This document shows positions 34,265-43,391 of a stretch of 64,000 nucleotides of DNA, one piece after another. Position 1 is the stretch's first letter, and every line of letters starts with the position of its first letter. This DNA comes from Gemmatimonadota bacterium (GTDB taxonomy: Bacteria > Gemmatimonadota > Gemmatimonadetes > Gemmatimonadales > Gemmatimonadaceae), in NCBI GenBank assembly GCA_016182795.1, contig JACPFW010000003.1, positions 1-64,000 of the forward strand, read 5' to 3'. Both the position numbers and the translations under genes were made by a program. The notes below the pieces were generated by a model. It made no database searches, had not been told where the DNA came from, and saw nothing but the letters and a program-made list of their open reading frames with translations.

Positions 34265-34645
34265 ATGGATGACCTCACACTTGGCGAACGCGAACTCGAT
34301 GTGATGGCCGTGCTCTGGGAAATTGGCGACGGCACAGTCGGCGACGTCCGCCAACGCCTGCCTGCCGCGCTGGCGTACACCACCGTGCTCACGATCCTGC
34401 GCAACCTCGAGGCCAAGGGGTATGTGAGCCACACCGTGAGCGGTCGCGCCCACCGCTACCGCGCGCGCGTCGCTCAGCGCGCCGCGCAGAAGGGGGCGCT
34501 CAACCGCGTCCTCTCCCGCTTCTTCTCGGGCTCGCCGGAAGTCCTGCTCGCCCGGCTCGTCGACGATGCGGGTGTCGACGCCGCCGACTTGCGCGAGATG
34601 GCCGAACGCATCGCCGGCCGCGCGACGAAAGGAGGGAAGCGATGA
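34265..34645 (+). CDS. BlaI/MecI/CopY-family repressor
   Basis: This 126-residue winged-helix repressor has LGERELDVMAVLWEIGDGTV, the recognition region LAYTTVLTILRNLEAKGYV and the C-terminal dimer helix ending in LREMAERIAG. ATG 34265 follows AGAGGAG; an upstream in-frame GTG-type start would run through the operators. BlaI is cleaved or released after signalling by the M56 sensor encoded next, whose ATG overlaps this stop (ATGA). The two operators in front imply autoregulation. Confidence 0.92.
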   Translation: MDDLTLGERELDVMAVLWEIGDGTVGDVRQRLPAALAYTTVLTILRNLEAKGYVSHTVSGRAHRYRARVAQRAAQKGALNRVLSRFFSGSPEVLLARLVDDAGVDAADLREMAERIAGRATKGGKR

Positions 34646-36258
34646 TCCTCGCATGGATGCTCGGCGCCACGGCGCTCACCGCGCTCCTCGGCGTTGCGGC
34701 GTGGACGCTCGAACTCGCCCTCCGCGCCGTGGGGCGGCAGGGACGCGGACCGTGGGGCGTCGCGGTCGTGGCGTCGCTGGCGTGGCCCGTGGTCGCATCG
34801 CTCGCCGCCGGTGCCCCAACACAGACCGTGGCCGTGCGGGCGCTCACCGCCACCGGGCACGCGCTCGGCGCGCCTCCCGACGCGCCCGTCGACCTGGTGT
34901 CGGAGCTGCTCGCGCGACTCGCGCTACTCGACCGCCCGTTGCTGACACTCTGGCTGGCGGCCTCGCTGTTGCTCGCCGGGCGCGTGCTGTGGGCGGTTGC
35001 GGCGCTGCGCCGCGCCGCCAAGCGCGCGCCGCGCACACGTCTCGACGGCTTTGACGTGCACATCACCCCGGCGCTGGGCCCCGCCGTCTTCGCGCTCTGG
35101 CGTGCGCACGTCCTGCTGCCGTCGTGGATGCTCGAGCTCGATGCGCCGCTGCGCGCGCTCGTGCTGACCCACGAACGCGAGCACGTGCGGGCCCGCGATG
35201 CGCAGTTCATCATCGCCAGCCACATCGCCACCGCGCTGATGCCATGGAATGTCCCACTCTGGTGGGTGGCTAAGCGGCTGCGTATTGCCGCCGAACTCGA
35301 CTGCGACGCGCGGGTGCTCCGCCGTGGCGTCGATGCCGGTGCCTATAGTCACCTCCTTCTTCTCATTGCCCAACGGCAGGGGCACGCGCGGTTCCTGCCC
35401 ATGATGGCGGGCGCTCCTTCCACGCTGCGCGCGAGGATCATTGCTATGTCTACCCCACGTCCCGCGCGTCCCGCCCTGCGTGCCGCGTTGTTCACGATCG
35501 CCGCGTCGGCGCTCGTGGCCATCAGCGCAAGCCCTGTGCTTGCGCGTCCGCTGGCGAGCGCAAGTCTCTCCGAGTCGGTGATGGCGCTGCTGCCAGAGCC
35601 GCAACAGCCGACGCCGGCGCCCCAGCAGCCGGCTGCGAAGCGCCCGGCGCCTCAGCAGCCGGCGGCGGCCAAGACCGCGCCGAAGGAGTTCAAGGAGTTC
35701 AAGCTGGATGAGCAGGCGAAGCTCCTCTCCAACTCAAAGGCACCGCGCTATCCGGAGATCCTGCTGCGTGCGGGCATCACGGGTAGTACGCTCGCGATGT
35801 TCGTGGTGGACACCGCAGGCTTCCCGGAGCTCTCGACGTTCAAGATCGTGCGCAGCGCGCATCCGCTCTTCGTCGAGGCGGTGAAGGCTTCGCTTCCCGA
35901 TACCCGATTTGCACCGGCACGCGTGCAGGGACGCACCGTGCGGCAGCTTGTGCAGATTCTCTATCACTTCAAAACGGCGAAGCATGCGGCCAGTGACACG
36001 GTGCAGACAATCAAGGATGTGTTGGCGTTCGAGGTGACGATCACCGACAATGACGAACGCCTGCTCGACGTTGGGACACTCAACTTTCCCTCCGAGCCCG
36101 TCTACTTCATCGACGGCAAGCGCGCCTCGGCTGACGAGGTAAAGAAGCTCGAGAAGGAACGCATCCAATCCGTCGACGTCCTCAAGGGCGAAGCCGCCCG
36201 CGCCAAGTACGGCGACGATGGCAAGAACGGGATCGTGCTCATCACGCTCAAGAAGTAG
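34642..36258 (+). CDS. BlaR1-like M56 metallopeptidase with TonB-C domain and plug-like tail
   Basis: In this 538-residue protein, four membrane segments surround an M56 peptidase with zinc motif HEREH at residues 177-181 and downstream ELDCDARVLR. A fifth hydrophobic segment leads to a periplasmic Pro/Gln-rich linker (about 315-350) and a TonB-C-like domain (about 360-450; APRYPEILLRAGITGSTLA). The tail contains YFIDGKRASADEVKKL and then VDVLKGEAARAKYG with GIVLITLKK. The tail pattern matches TonB-receptor plug ends. Unlike classical BlaR1 there is no beta-lactamase-like sensor. The signal is unknown and may be envelope or TonB status. Confidence 0.88.
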   Translation: MILAWMLGATALTALLGVAAWTLELALRAVGRQGRGPWGVAVVASLAWPVVASLAAGAPTQTVAVRALTATGHALGAPPDAPVDLVSELLARLALLDRPLLTLWLAASLLLAGRVLWAVAALRRAAKRAPRTRLDGFDVHITPALGPAVFALWRAHVLLPSWMLELDAPLRALVLTHEREHVRARDAQFIIASHIATALMPWNVPLWWVAKRLRIAAELDCDARVLRRGVDAGAYSHLLLLIAQRQGHARFLPMMAGAPSTLRARIIAMSTPRPARPALRAALFTIAASALVAISASPVLARPLASASLSESVMALLPEPQQPTPAPQQPAAKRPAPQQPAAAKTAPKEFKEFKLDEQAKLLSNSKAPRYPEILLRAGITGSTLAMFVVDTAGFPELSTFKIVRSAHPLFVEAVKASLPDTRFAPARVQGRTVRQLVQILYHFKTAKHAASDTVQTIKDVLAFEVTITDNDERLLDVGTLNFPSEPVYFIDGKRASADEVKKLEKERIQSVDVLKGEAARAKYGDDGKNGIVLITLKK

Positions 36259-36273
36259 TACTGTCGCACTTGG

Positions 36274-36309
36274 ACGGCCCCGACCCCGCCTTGGCGGAGT
36301 CGGGGCCGT
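36274..36309. terminator. Strong hairpin after the BlaR1-like gene
   Basis: ACGGCCCCGAC (36274-36284) pairs with GTCGGGGCCGT (36299-36309), and the inner CCGCC/GGCGG extends the stem. There is no T-run, so Rho-independent termination is likely weak. Confidence 0.6.
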
Positions 36310-36398
36310 CGGCGCACCGGGACCTCGGCGGCGGTTCGGGAACTTCCGGACCGCGTTTCGCTTACTATTGATACGCAGCCCCCACGCCCCGCCAGGCC

Positions 36399-37256
36399 AT
36401 GCCCACGCCCCCATCTCCGAACCTCCGCGACTTCGCCGCCGACCTCAAGGCGCGACGCGATTCCGCGACGTTCGGTCTCCAACTCAAGCAGAGTGCGCAG
36501 CAGTTCACCGACGATCTCATGGCGGTGCTGTTTCCGCATTTCTGCCAGGAACCGTACTTCACCGCCGGCGAGATCGAGGCCAAGCTCGCCCTGCTCGAGC
36601 GCGACCTGAAACAGATGATCGGGCCGCTGCTGAAGCCCGACTCCGCTTCGGTGTACGAGATCGGACGCGCGTTCACGGCGTCGCTCCCCAGCATCCACGC
36701 CGAGCTCCTGCTCGACGCCGAGGCGATCAACGCCGGCGATCCCGCGGCGGAAAGCCTTGATGAGGTGATTCTCGCCTATCCGGGCTTCATGGCCATTGCC
36801 ATTCATCGACTCGCGCACGCGCTGTATCGCCTGTACGTGCCGATCTTCCCGCGCCTCCTCAGCGAGTACGCGCACCAGCTCACGGGCATCGACATTCATC
36901 CGGGGGCGACGATCGGCTCGTCGTTCGCCATTGATCACGGCACGGGCATCGTGATCGGCGAGTCCTCCGTGATTGGCAACAACGTCAAGCTGTATCAGGG
37001 CGTCACGCTCGGCGCGCTCAGCGTCAAGAAGAGTCTCGCCCGCTCCAAGCGGCATCCGACCATCGAGGACAACGTCGTCATCTACGCCCAGGCGGTCATC
37101 CTCGGCGGCGACACGGTGGTTGGCCACCACAGCGTCATCGGCGGCAACGTCTGGCTCACGCACAGCGTGCCCGCGCACTCGGTGGTGCAGCACGAAGCCG
37201 AGTCGAGTGTGCGCCCCAAGGACGCCGACGGCGGCGACGATATCTACTTCATCTAG
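36399..37256 (+). CDS. cysE: Serine O-acetyltransferase
   Basis: This 285-residue enzyme makes O-acetylserine for cysteine synthesis. A long N-terminal helical part precedes the left-handed beta-helix. It contains [37 protein letters not shown], the catalytic-type His residues, [11 protein letters not shown] and [12 protein letters not shown]. The extended N-terminus resembles the longer EpsC/plant-type enzymes rather than E. coli CysE. It is 35 bases upstream of cysK, in the same direction, forming a two-gene cysteine operon. The C-terminal tail lacks the classic Ile end but ends DDIYFI, close to that used to dock CysK. Confidence 0.93.
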   Translation: MPTPPSPNLRDFAADLKARRDSATFGLQLKQSAQQFTDDLMAVLFPHFCQEPYFTAGEIEAKLALLERDLKQMIGPLLKPDSASVYEIGRAFTASLPSIHAELLLDAEAINAGDPAAESLDEVILAYPGFMAIAIHRLAHALYRLYVPIFPRLLSEYAHQLTGIDIHPGATIGSSFAIDHGTGIVIGESSVIGNNVKLYQGVTLGALSVKKSLARSKRHPTIEDNVVIYAQAVILGGDTVVGHHSVIGGNVWLTHSVPAHSVVQHEAESSVRPKDADGGDDIYFI

Positions 37257-37291
37257 TTTCGCGTAGTGCCCCCCAGGCAGGAGAAATCACG

Positions 37292-38200
37292 ATGAAAGCG
37301 CAGTCCATTCTCGATACCATCGGCAACACGCCGCTCGTGCGGATCAATCGAATCTTCGGCAAGTCGGAAGTCTGGATGAAGCTCGAGCGCGCCAATCCCG
37401 GCGCGAGCATCAAGGACCGTATTGCGCTGGCGATGATCGAGGAGGCCGAGGCGCTTGGCGTCCTGAAGCCCGGCAGTGTGATCATTGAACCCACGTCGGG
37501 AAACACGGGCATCGGGCTCGCGTTGGTGGCGGCGGTCAAGGGATACCGGCTGATCCTCGTGATGCCCGACTCCATGAGCATCGAGCGCCGGCGCATTCTC
37601 GCCGCCTATGGCGCCGAACTCGATCTCACGCCGCGCGAGAAGGGGATGCGCGGCGCGGTCGACCGCGCCAATGCACTCGCCGCGACGATGGCCGGCGCCT
37701 GGGTGCCGCAGCAGTTCGAGAACGCGGCGAATGTCGAGGTGCACCGGCGCACGACGGCGGCCGAGATTGTGCGCGACCATCCCGAGGGCTTCGACGCGCT
37801 GATCACCGGTGTTGGCACCGGCGGACACATTACGGGCGTGGGCGAGGCGCTCAAGAAGCAGTGGCCTCAGCTCAAGGTCTTTGCCGTCGAGCCGGCGGCG
37901 TCGCCCATTCTCAGTGGCGGACAGCCGGGGCCGCATCCGCTGCAGGGGCTCGGCGCGAACTTCATCCCCGCGATCCTGAACCGCGACCTGCTCGACGGTG
38001 TCATCACCGTCACGAAGGAAGAGGCGTTTGCGTACGCGCAGCGCAGCGCGCGCGAAGAAGGGATCTTCGTCGGCATCTCATCGGGCGCGTCGCTGGCCGC
38101 CGTGGCGCGCAAGCTCCAGGAGCTGCCGCCCAAGTCGCGCGTGTTGACGTTCTGCTACGATACCGGCGAGCGCTATCTGTCGATCGAGGGGTTGTTCTAG
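37292..38200 (+). CDS. cysK: Cysteine synthase A (O-acetylserine sulfhydrylase)
   Basis: This 302-residue PLP enzyme has [16 protein letters not shown] lysine in [11 protein letters not shown], the substrate loop [10 protein letters not shown], the phosphate-binding GTGGHITG and a C-terminal GISSGAS. It converts O-acetylserine and sulfide to cysteine. AGGAGA lies about ten bases before the ATG. Its TAG overlaps the convergent thioredoxin-like gene by four bases, so transcription from the two sides meets here without a terminator. Confidence 0.95.
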   Translation: MKAQSILDTIGNTPLVRINRIFGKSEVWMKLERANPGASIKDRIALAMIEEAEALGVLKPGSVIIEPTSGNTGIGLALVAAVKGYRLILVMPDSMSIERRRILAAYGAELDLTPREKGMRGAVDRANALAATMAGAWVPQQFENAANVEVHRRTTAAEIVRDHPEGFDALITGVGTGGHITGVGEALKKQWPQLKVFAVEPAASPILSGGQPGPHPLQGLGANFIPAILNRDLLDGVITVTKEEAFAYAQRSAREEGIFVGISSGASLAAVARKLQELPPKSRVLTFCYDTGERYLSIEGLF

Positions 38201-38433
38201 GCCTGCAGCCAGCTTTCGACCTTGTCCTTGGCCGGCACGCCGCCGGCGTGCACCACGGTGCCGTCGATGACGACGCCCGGCGTGCGCATCACGCCAAAGC
38301 TGGCGATCTGCTGCATGTCCTCGACCTTCTCGAGCGTGATGGCGACGCCCAGCTCCGCCGCCGCTAGCTCAATGAGCGCGGCGGTTCGCTTGCAGTTGGC
38401 GCATCCCGACCCGAGTACCTGGACCTTCTTCAT
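38197..38433 (-). CDS. Small thioredoxin-fold protein (Thioredoxin_3)
   Basis: This 78-residue protein has redox motif CANC (residues 11-14) in [15 protein letters not shown] and the cis-Pro region [13 protein letters not shown]. Such small redox-active disulfide proteins are typically encoded beside COG0701 permeases. Here the permease gene lies 20 bases upstream on the same strand, so it is probably the last gene of the arsenic-type operon. ATG 38433 is the only start giving the fold. Confidence 0.88.
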   Translation of the reverse strand: MKKVQVLGSGCANCKRTAALIELAAAELGVAITLEKVEDMQQIASFGVMRTPGVVIDGTVVHAGGVPAKDKVESWLQA

Positions 38434-38453
38434 ATAGACTCCCCCGTGCGCGG

Positions 38454-39506
38454 CTACAGCACGGCATTGAAAACATAACCGACCAGCAGAATGCCGGCCG
38501 ACACGACGCCCACGAATGCGGCGATGAGCCGCGGCGTGAGCACCTTGCGAAGAATCACGATTTCGGGCAGCGACAGCGCAATCACGCTCATCATGAACGC
38601 GAGCACGGTGCCCAGTGCGGCGCCCTTGGAAAGCAGCGCCTGCACCACGGGGATCACGCCGGCGGCGTTGGAGTACAGCGGCACGCCAATCAGCACCGCG
38701 ATCGGCACGCTCCACCACGCCTCCTTGCCCATCACACCCGCCAGATAGTCCTGCGGGACGAAGCCGTGGATTGTCGCGCCCACCGCGATGCCGACCACAA
38801 CATAGGGCCAGACCTTGCCGACGATCTCACGCACGGCGGCACCGCCCGCGATGACGCGGTCAGCAAAGGTGAGCGAGTCGCCGTCGAACGCCGCCGCGGT
38901 GCGCGGCATATTGCGCACCCACGACTCGAGATAGCGCTCGAGTCGCATGCGGCCGAGCACCCATCCCGCCGTGATCGCGACGAAGAGCCCAAGCGACAGA
39001 TAGAGCAGGGCGATACGCCAGCCGAAGAGCCCGAACAGTAGGGTGAGCGCCACTTCATTCACCATCGGTGCCGCGACGAGGAACGAGAACGTGACGCCCA
39101 GCGGCACTCCCGCCTGCACGAAGCCGAGAAACAACGGCACGGCCGAGCATGAGCAGAACGGCGTGACGACGCCGAGGCTGGCGGCTAGGACGTTGGCCAC
39201 GCCTTCGACCCGGCCGGCAAGCAGTGCGCGCGTGCGCTCGGGGGTGAAATACGAGTTGACGATGCCCATGGCGAACACGATGCCGCTGAGGAGCAGCAGC
39301 ACCTTGGGCGTGTCGTAGAGAAAGAACTGCATAGCGGTTCCGAGATGGCTCGCGCGATCCACGGGCAGCAGTCTGACGAGCGACTCGGAAACCGGGACGA
39401 GCAGGCGGTACACACCCAGCCATCCGAGTGCACCGACGGCGACGAGCAGCTGCGCATGCGCCCGCCAGCCGGTTTGCGATGCCGGGGGCAGCGACAATCC
39501 GGTCAT
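38454..39506 (-). CDS. COG0701-type permease (ArsP/DUF318 family)
   Basis: This 350-residue protein has about nine to ten membrane segments and the family's hallmark TPFCSCSAVPLFLGF, a Cys-rich motif associated with metalloid or metal efflux. The duplicated second half includes PLYSNAAGVIPVV. ATG 39506 is preceded on the coding strand by GGAGGA. The start overlaps the phosphoesterase stop (ATGA). In the context of arsM and acr3, export of methylated or organic arsenicals (as for ArsP) is the best guess; other members move Cu or Zn. Confidence 0.8.
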   Translation of the reverse strand: MTGLSLPPASQTGWRAHAQLLVAVGALGWLGVYRLLVPVSESLVRLLPVDRASHLGTAMQFFLYDTPKVLLLLSGIVFAMGIVNSYFTPERTRALLAGRVEGVANVLAASLGVVTPFCSCSAVPLFLGFVQAGVPLGVTFSFLVAAPMVNEVALTLLFGLFGWRIALLYLSLGLFVAITAGWVLGRMRLERYLESWVRNMPRTAAAFDGDSLTFADRVIAGGAAVREIVGKVWPYVVVGIAVGATIHGFVPQDYLAGVMGKEAWWSVPIAVLIGVPLYSNAAGVIPVVQALLSKGAALGTVLAFMMSVIALSLPEIVILRKVLTPRLIAAFVGVVSAGILLVGYVFNAVL

Positions 39507-40294
39507 ACGGTTCCTCCAGGGCTCCGCGGCGGCGTCGCAGGCGCGGCGATCCCGCCCGTGCGCAGCTGGCCGGCGAACTCGTCCGGCAGGGTGCTGGCGA
39601 GAATCGCGCGCGCCGCCGCCTCCACGTCGTACGACACGCGCACGATCTCCATCCGCACTGGTTGTCCGTCGGCGACGTCGAGCAGCACGTATCCGGCGCG
39701 CGGATCGCCGTCCTTGGGGCGGCCGACGCTGCCGGTGTTCACGAAGTGCACGCCGTCCACCTGCCGATGCCACGGCACATGCGTGTGCCCAAAGCAGACG
39801 ATGTCGCCACCGCGCGCGCCCACGCTCTCGCCCATCTTGCCGAGGAACTCATCGGGGCGCTGGGCGTGGACATACACGGTATTGAGCACTTGGTTGCCAT
39901 GAATCAGCGTCACCGTTGGGCCGCTGACGTGGCCGCCAAGTGGGCGCACGTCGATGCGGAAGGGCAGACCCGCGAGATATGCCTTGGTCTGGGGTGACGT
40001 GTGCGCCAGCGTCCACGCGTACGACTGATGCGACAACGCTTCCTGCTTCGGATCTTCGTAACGGCACCCGCAGTGCGGTGCCCTGGTCGCGACGGTCGAG
40101 TCATAGTTGCCAGCGACGCCGTGAATCCTCTCCGAGCGCAGGCGCGCGACGGTTTCGTCGGGCCACGGCGCATATCCGACGAGATCGCCAAGATGATATG
40201 TCGCATCCACCCCTGAGCGCGCCGCGATGTCGGCGAGCACCGCGTCGAGCGCCGGCAGGTTGGCGTGGATGTCGGAGATGAGAGCGAAGCGCAC
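39503..40294 (-). CDS. Calcineurin-like metallophosphoesterase
   Basis: This 263-residue protein starts at GTG 40294, which puts it 34 bases after the acr3 stop; an ATG at 40378 would start inside acr3. All metal motifs are present: SDIHANLPAL, HLGDLVGYAPWP, AGNYD, LIHGN and CFGHTHVPWH. The fold is of the YfcE/MPE type. Phosphoesterases of this kind are recurrent in arsenic islands but their substrate is not known. The gene is coupled to the permease downstream. Confidence 0.83.
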   Translation of the reverse strand: MRFALISDIHANLPALDAVLADIAARSGVDATYHLGDLVGYAPWPDETVARLRSERIHGVAGNYDSTVATRAPHCGCRYEDPKQEALSHQSYAWTLAHTSPQTKAYLAGLPFRIDVRPLGGHVSGPTVTLIHGNQVLNTVYVHAQRPDEFLGKMGESVGARGGDIVCFGHTHVPWHRQVDGVHFVNTGSVGRPKDGDPRAGYVLLDVADGQPVRMEIVRVSYDVEAAARAILASTLPDEFAGQLRTGGIAAPATPPRSPGGTV

Positions 40295-40328
40295 GGAGGT
40301 GGAATCCGGAATGTGAGATGCGGGACGG

Positions 40329-41411
40329 CTAGACTGACGCGTTGGCGTAGAACCGACTCCGGAAGCGGAGCGCGACATTCACCAGGCCAATGAGCACCGG
40401 CACCTCGACAAGCGGTCCGATGACCGTGGCAAACGCCTGATCAGAGCCGATGCCAAACACGGCGACGGCCACGGCGATGGCAAGTTCAAAGTCGTTGCTC
40501 GCCGCCGTCAGTGACACCGTCACGTTCTGTTCATACGATGCGTCCACGCCGCGCGCGCGCGCCGAGAAGAACGTGATGAGGAACATCGCAAGGAAATAGA
40601 GCGTGAGCGGGATGGCGATGCGCAGCACGTCGAACGGCAGCTGCACGATGAGCCCGCCCTTGAGCGAGAACATCACGATGATCGTGAATAGCAGCGCCAC
40701 CAGCGTCATCGGGCTGACCCGCGGGATGAAGACGCGGTCGTACCAGGCTTCTCCCTTCGCGCGGATCAGCACGAGTCGGCTGATGAGGCCGGCGACGAGC
40801 GGAATGCCGAGGTAGATGCCCACCGTCTTGGCGATCTCGCTCACGGCCACGTCGACCGTGACGCTCTTCATGCCGAAGAGCGGAGGCAGGAACGTCAGGA
40901 AGACCCACGCGTACACGCCGTAGAAAAGGACCTGGAAGATGGCGTTCAGCGCCACGAGACCGGCCACGAGGTCCTTGTCCCCCTTGGCGAGGTCGTTCCA
41001 GACGAGCACCATCGCGATGCAGCGGGCGAGGCCGACGAGGATGAGGCCCTGCGCATAGCCGGGGAGGTCGGCGAGGAGCAGCACCGCGAGGGCGAACATG
41101 ACCACCGGGCCGATGACCCAGTTCTGGAACAGCGAGAGCGCCAGCACGCGTCCGTTGCGGAAGGCGGCGCCGAGCTTCTCGTACCGCACCTTGGCCAGCG
41201 GCGGGTACATCATCAGCACGAGGCCGATGGCGATGGGAATGTTGGTCGTGCCCACCTGCACGCGCTCGATCCACTGTTCCACATTGGGCGCGGCGTAGCC
41301 GATGGCGACGCCGACCGCCATGGCGAGGAAGATCCAGAGCGTCAGGAAGCGGTCGAGCGTCGACAGCTTGTGGCTGATGGAATCGTGCGCGTGCGCGGCA
41401 GTTGATGGCAT
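40329..41411 (-). CDS. acr3: Arsenite efflux transporter Acr3
   Basis: This 360-residue protein has ten predicted membrane helices. The essential Cys is in [12 protein letters not shown] (fourth helix region), and [20 protein letters not shown] and [13 protein letters not shown] are diagnostic of ACR3. It exports As(III) from the cytosol. The N-terminal extension contains several His ([10 protein letters not shown]). It lies in the middle of the minus-strand ars operon, 18 bases after the GNAT gene. Confidence 0.94.
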   Translation of the reverse strand: MPSTAAHAHDSISHKLSTLDRFLTLWIFLAMAVGVAIGYAAPNVEQWIERVQVGTTNIPIAIGLVLMMYPPLAKVRYEKLGAAFRNGRVLALSLFQNWVIGPVVMFALAVLLLADLPGYAQGLILVGLARCIAMVLVWNDLAKGDKDLVAGLVALNAIFQVLFYGVYAWVFLTFLPPLFGMKSVTVDVAVSEIAKTVGIYLGIPLVAGLISRLVLIRAKGEAWYDRVFIPRVSPMTLVALLFTIIVMFSLKGGLIVQLPFDVLRIAIPLTLYFLAMFLITFFSARARGVDASYEQNVTVSLTAASNDFELAIAVAVAVFGIGSDQAFATVIGPLVEVPVLIGLVNVALRFRSRFYANASV

Positions 41412-41429
41412 GATGTGATTCCCGGGATT

Positions 41430-41921
41430 CTACGAGGCGCCGGGCCGGGCTCTGGAGAGCGCCCGGCGCATGATCGTCGCCGAGGCCGGGCACGCGCCCT
41501 GAAACTCGCTGGTGGACTGGACGTCGGCCGGAACCTCGTCGCGAGCGATCTTCTCAAACCCAAACGATGGAAAGTACGACTCGGCGGTGTTGGTCAGAAG
41601 GTACAGCGCGCGGATGCCCCGCGACTCGGCGCCGGCAATGACCCGCGTGATGAGCTCACGGCCGAGACCTCTTGAGCGCCACGCGGGGGCAACGGCGACC
41701 GAGCGGAGCAGGGCGTGCTCGCAGCAGACTTCGAGGCCGGCGACGCCGACCAGTTGTCCGGCGCTCTCCGCGAGCAGGAACGACGGCAACGCCTCGCGCA
41801 CCCCATCGAGCGGCAGTTCGCTGTCGGTCAGGAGCTGCGCCACGGCGTCGTAGTCGGCGGCGGTGGCGCCGCGAATCAGCGCGCGCGCCGCGGCGCCCGT
41901 GGATTGCGATGTAGTCAGCAT
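41430..41921 (-). CDS. GNAT acetyltransferase, ArsN-like
   Basis: This is a 163-residue GNAT protein with ALLRSVAVAPAWRSRGLGRELI as core motif A and ALYLLTNTAESYFPSFGFEKI as motif B. The TAESYFPSFGF element and the location in an ars operon match ArsN-type enzymes, which acetylate arsinothricin-like organoarsenicals. Identification of the substrate is inference from context. ATG 41921 gives the normal N-terminus. It ends with AGCPAS-like Cys-containing sequence (GACPASATIM) seen in this group. Confidence 0.8.
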   Translation of the reverse strand: MLTTSQSTGAAARALIRGATAADYDAVAQLLTDSELPLDGVREALPSFLLAESAGQLVGVAGLEVCCEHALLRSVAVAPAWRSRGLGRELITRVIAGAESRGIRALYLLTNTAESYFPSFGFEKIARDEVPADVQSTSEFQGACPASATIMRRALSRARPGAS

Positions 41922-41940
41922 TGAAACACGTCCTCCGCGA

Positions 41941-42933
41941 TCAGCAGCAATCGGTCGACCCGCACCCACAGCCGCTCGCCTTCACGGACTGGCCGAGGGT
42001 CATCAGGTCGCGCTTGGGTTTGGCGGCGCGGGCAGCGGCCGCTGCCACCGCGTCGGGCGTGCCGCCGGGCTTGGTCGCGCGCACGAACGCGCTCATCACC
42101 TTTCCTTCCACGTGATCGGCCAGCGACAGGTCGAGTCCGGTGCCCTGAATCAGGGCAAGCGCGTCGTCGCGCGTGTACAGGCGAGTGGGTTCGATGCTCG
42201 CGTCCTCGAATCCCGCCTCGTGCAGCAGCGCAATGAACTCTTGCTCCTCGAGCGCGCCGGCCACGCAGCCGGTCCACAGCGCCATGTTCTCCTTGACCGC
42301 CTCGGGCAGCCCCTCGCGGACCACGATATCGCTCACCGCAAATCGGCCGCCCGGCCTGAGCACGCGGAACGCGTCCTTGAGCACCGCTCGCTTGTCGCCC
42401 GACAGGTTGATGACGCAGTTGGAGATGATCACGTCCACCGTGTTGGCGGGCAGCGGAATGCTCTCGATGTGTCCCTTGAGAAACTCAACATTCGTGGCGC
42501 CGGCCTTCGCCTTGTTCTCGAGCGCGAGTGCCAGCATCTCATCGGTCATGTCGAGTCCGTACGCCTTGCCCGTGAGTCCAACGCGCTTGGCGGAGAGCAG
42601 CACGTCGATGCCGCCGCCGGCGCCGAGGTCGAGGACCACTTCGCCTTCGGCGAGCTCGGCGAGCGCCGTCGGGTTGCCGCAGCCCAGCGAGGCCAGCAGC
42701 GCCTCGGCGGGGAGTCCGGCCGTTTCGCCCGCTTCGTAGAGATCGGAGGTGATGGGGTCCCACGATTCGCTGGTGGAGCCACAGCAGCCCGATGATCCGT
42801 CGGCCGGTCCGCAGCAGCTCGCGCCGGCAGTGGCGCCGTCGGCGACCTTCTGCGCCGTAGCGCCGTAACGCGCCCGCACCGTGGCGCGAATCTCGTCAAG
42901 CGTGGTGGGTACTTTGGTGGCGTCAGCAGTCAT
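41941..42933 (-). CDS. arsM: Arsenite S-adenosylmethionine methyltransferase
   Basis: This 330-residue protein has the ArsM layout: an N-terminal Cys-rich part (ASCCGPADGSSGCCG), SAM motif VLDLGAGGGIDVLLSA, the conserved SNCVINLSGDK with an arsenic-binding Cys, and a second As-binding Cys in WTGCVAGAL. The C-terminus ends in a Cys-rich metal-binding tail (CGCGSTDCC). It methylates As(III) to volatile or exportable species. It lies between arsR and the GNAT gene, with short gaps. Confidence 0.95.
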   Translation of the reverse strand: MTADATKVPTTLDEIRATVRARYGATAQKVADGATAGASCCGPADGSSGCCGSTSESWDPITSDLYEAGETAGLPAEALLASLGCGNPTALAELAEGEVVLDLGAGGGIDVLLSAKRVGLTGKAYGLDMTDEMLALALENKAKAGATNVEFLKGHIESIPLPANTVDVIISNCVINLSGDKRAVLKDAFRVLRPGGRFAVSDIVVREGLPEAVKENMALWTGCVAGALEEQEFIALLHEAGFEDASIEPTRLYTRDDALALIQGTGLDLSLADHVEGKVMSAFVRATKPGGTPDAVAAAAARAAKPKRDLMTLGQSVKASGCGCGSTDCC

Positions 42934-42993
42934 CGGTGAGTCCTCTGGAGATGATGATCAACAAATATTGATGGATGAAATACTAGAAAGATT

Positions 42994-43335
42994 CTAGAGG
43001 CAGCACGCACCGGTTCTCCGGATGGGGAGCGCGCCGCGCCGCGGCTGCATGGCGACGGCGAGGTCGTGCACCTCGGCCAGCGCTCCGGGGACGATGCTGT
43101 AGTGAGCCCAGCGCCCCTCTCGGCGATCGGTCACGAGACCGGCTTCCTTGAGCACCCGCAAGTGGAAGGACAACCGCGACTGCGCGGCGTCGAGCTCGTC
43201 CTGCAGGTCGCACACGCACCGTTCGCCGTCGCGGAGCATCTCCAGGATGGAAAGCCGCGTCGCGTCCGACAGCGCGTGGAACAACGCTTCGGCGCGGGCG
43301 AGGTTGGGAACGGCGGGGCGTGCGGCGGTGGCCAT
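42994..43335 (-). CDS. arsR: ArsR-family arsenic-responsive repressor
   Basis: This 113-residue winged-helix protein has FHALSDATRLSILEMLRDGE, the metalloid-binding motif CVCDL in alpha-3, the recognition helix AQSRLSFHLRVLKEAGLV, and a C-terminal CC. It heads the minus-strand operon; arsM follows after 60 bases. A match to the ArsR site is found 12 bases before its start, indicating autoregulation. Confidence 0.94.
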   Translation of the reverse strand: MATAARPAVPNLARAEALFHALSDATRLSILEMLRDGERCVCDLQDELDAAQSRLSFHLRVLKEAGLVTDRREGRWAHYSIVPGALAEVHDLAVAMQPRRGALPIRRTGACCL

Positions 43336-43346
43336 GGGCGTATTAT

Positions 43347-43362
43347 ATCAAGAAATCTTGTT
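43347..43362. promoter_or_regulatory. ArsR operator
   Basis: ATCAA-GAAATC-TTGTT fits the ArsR consensus ATCAA-N6-TTGAT with one mismatch. It sits in an AT-rich patch 12-27 bases upstream of arsR, so it would overlap the -10/start region. A partial repeat TGTCAAG follows. Confidence 0.75.
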
Positions 43363-43391
43363 GTGTCAAGACTGCCCCCTAAGCACCTGGC

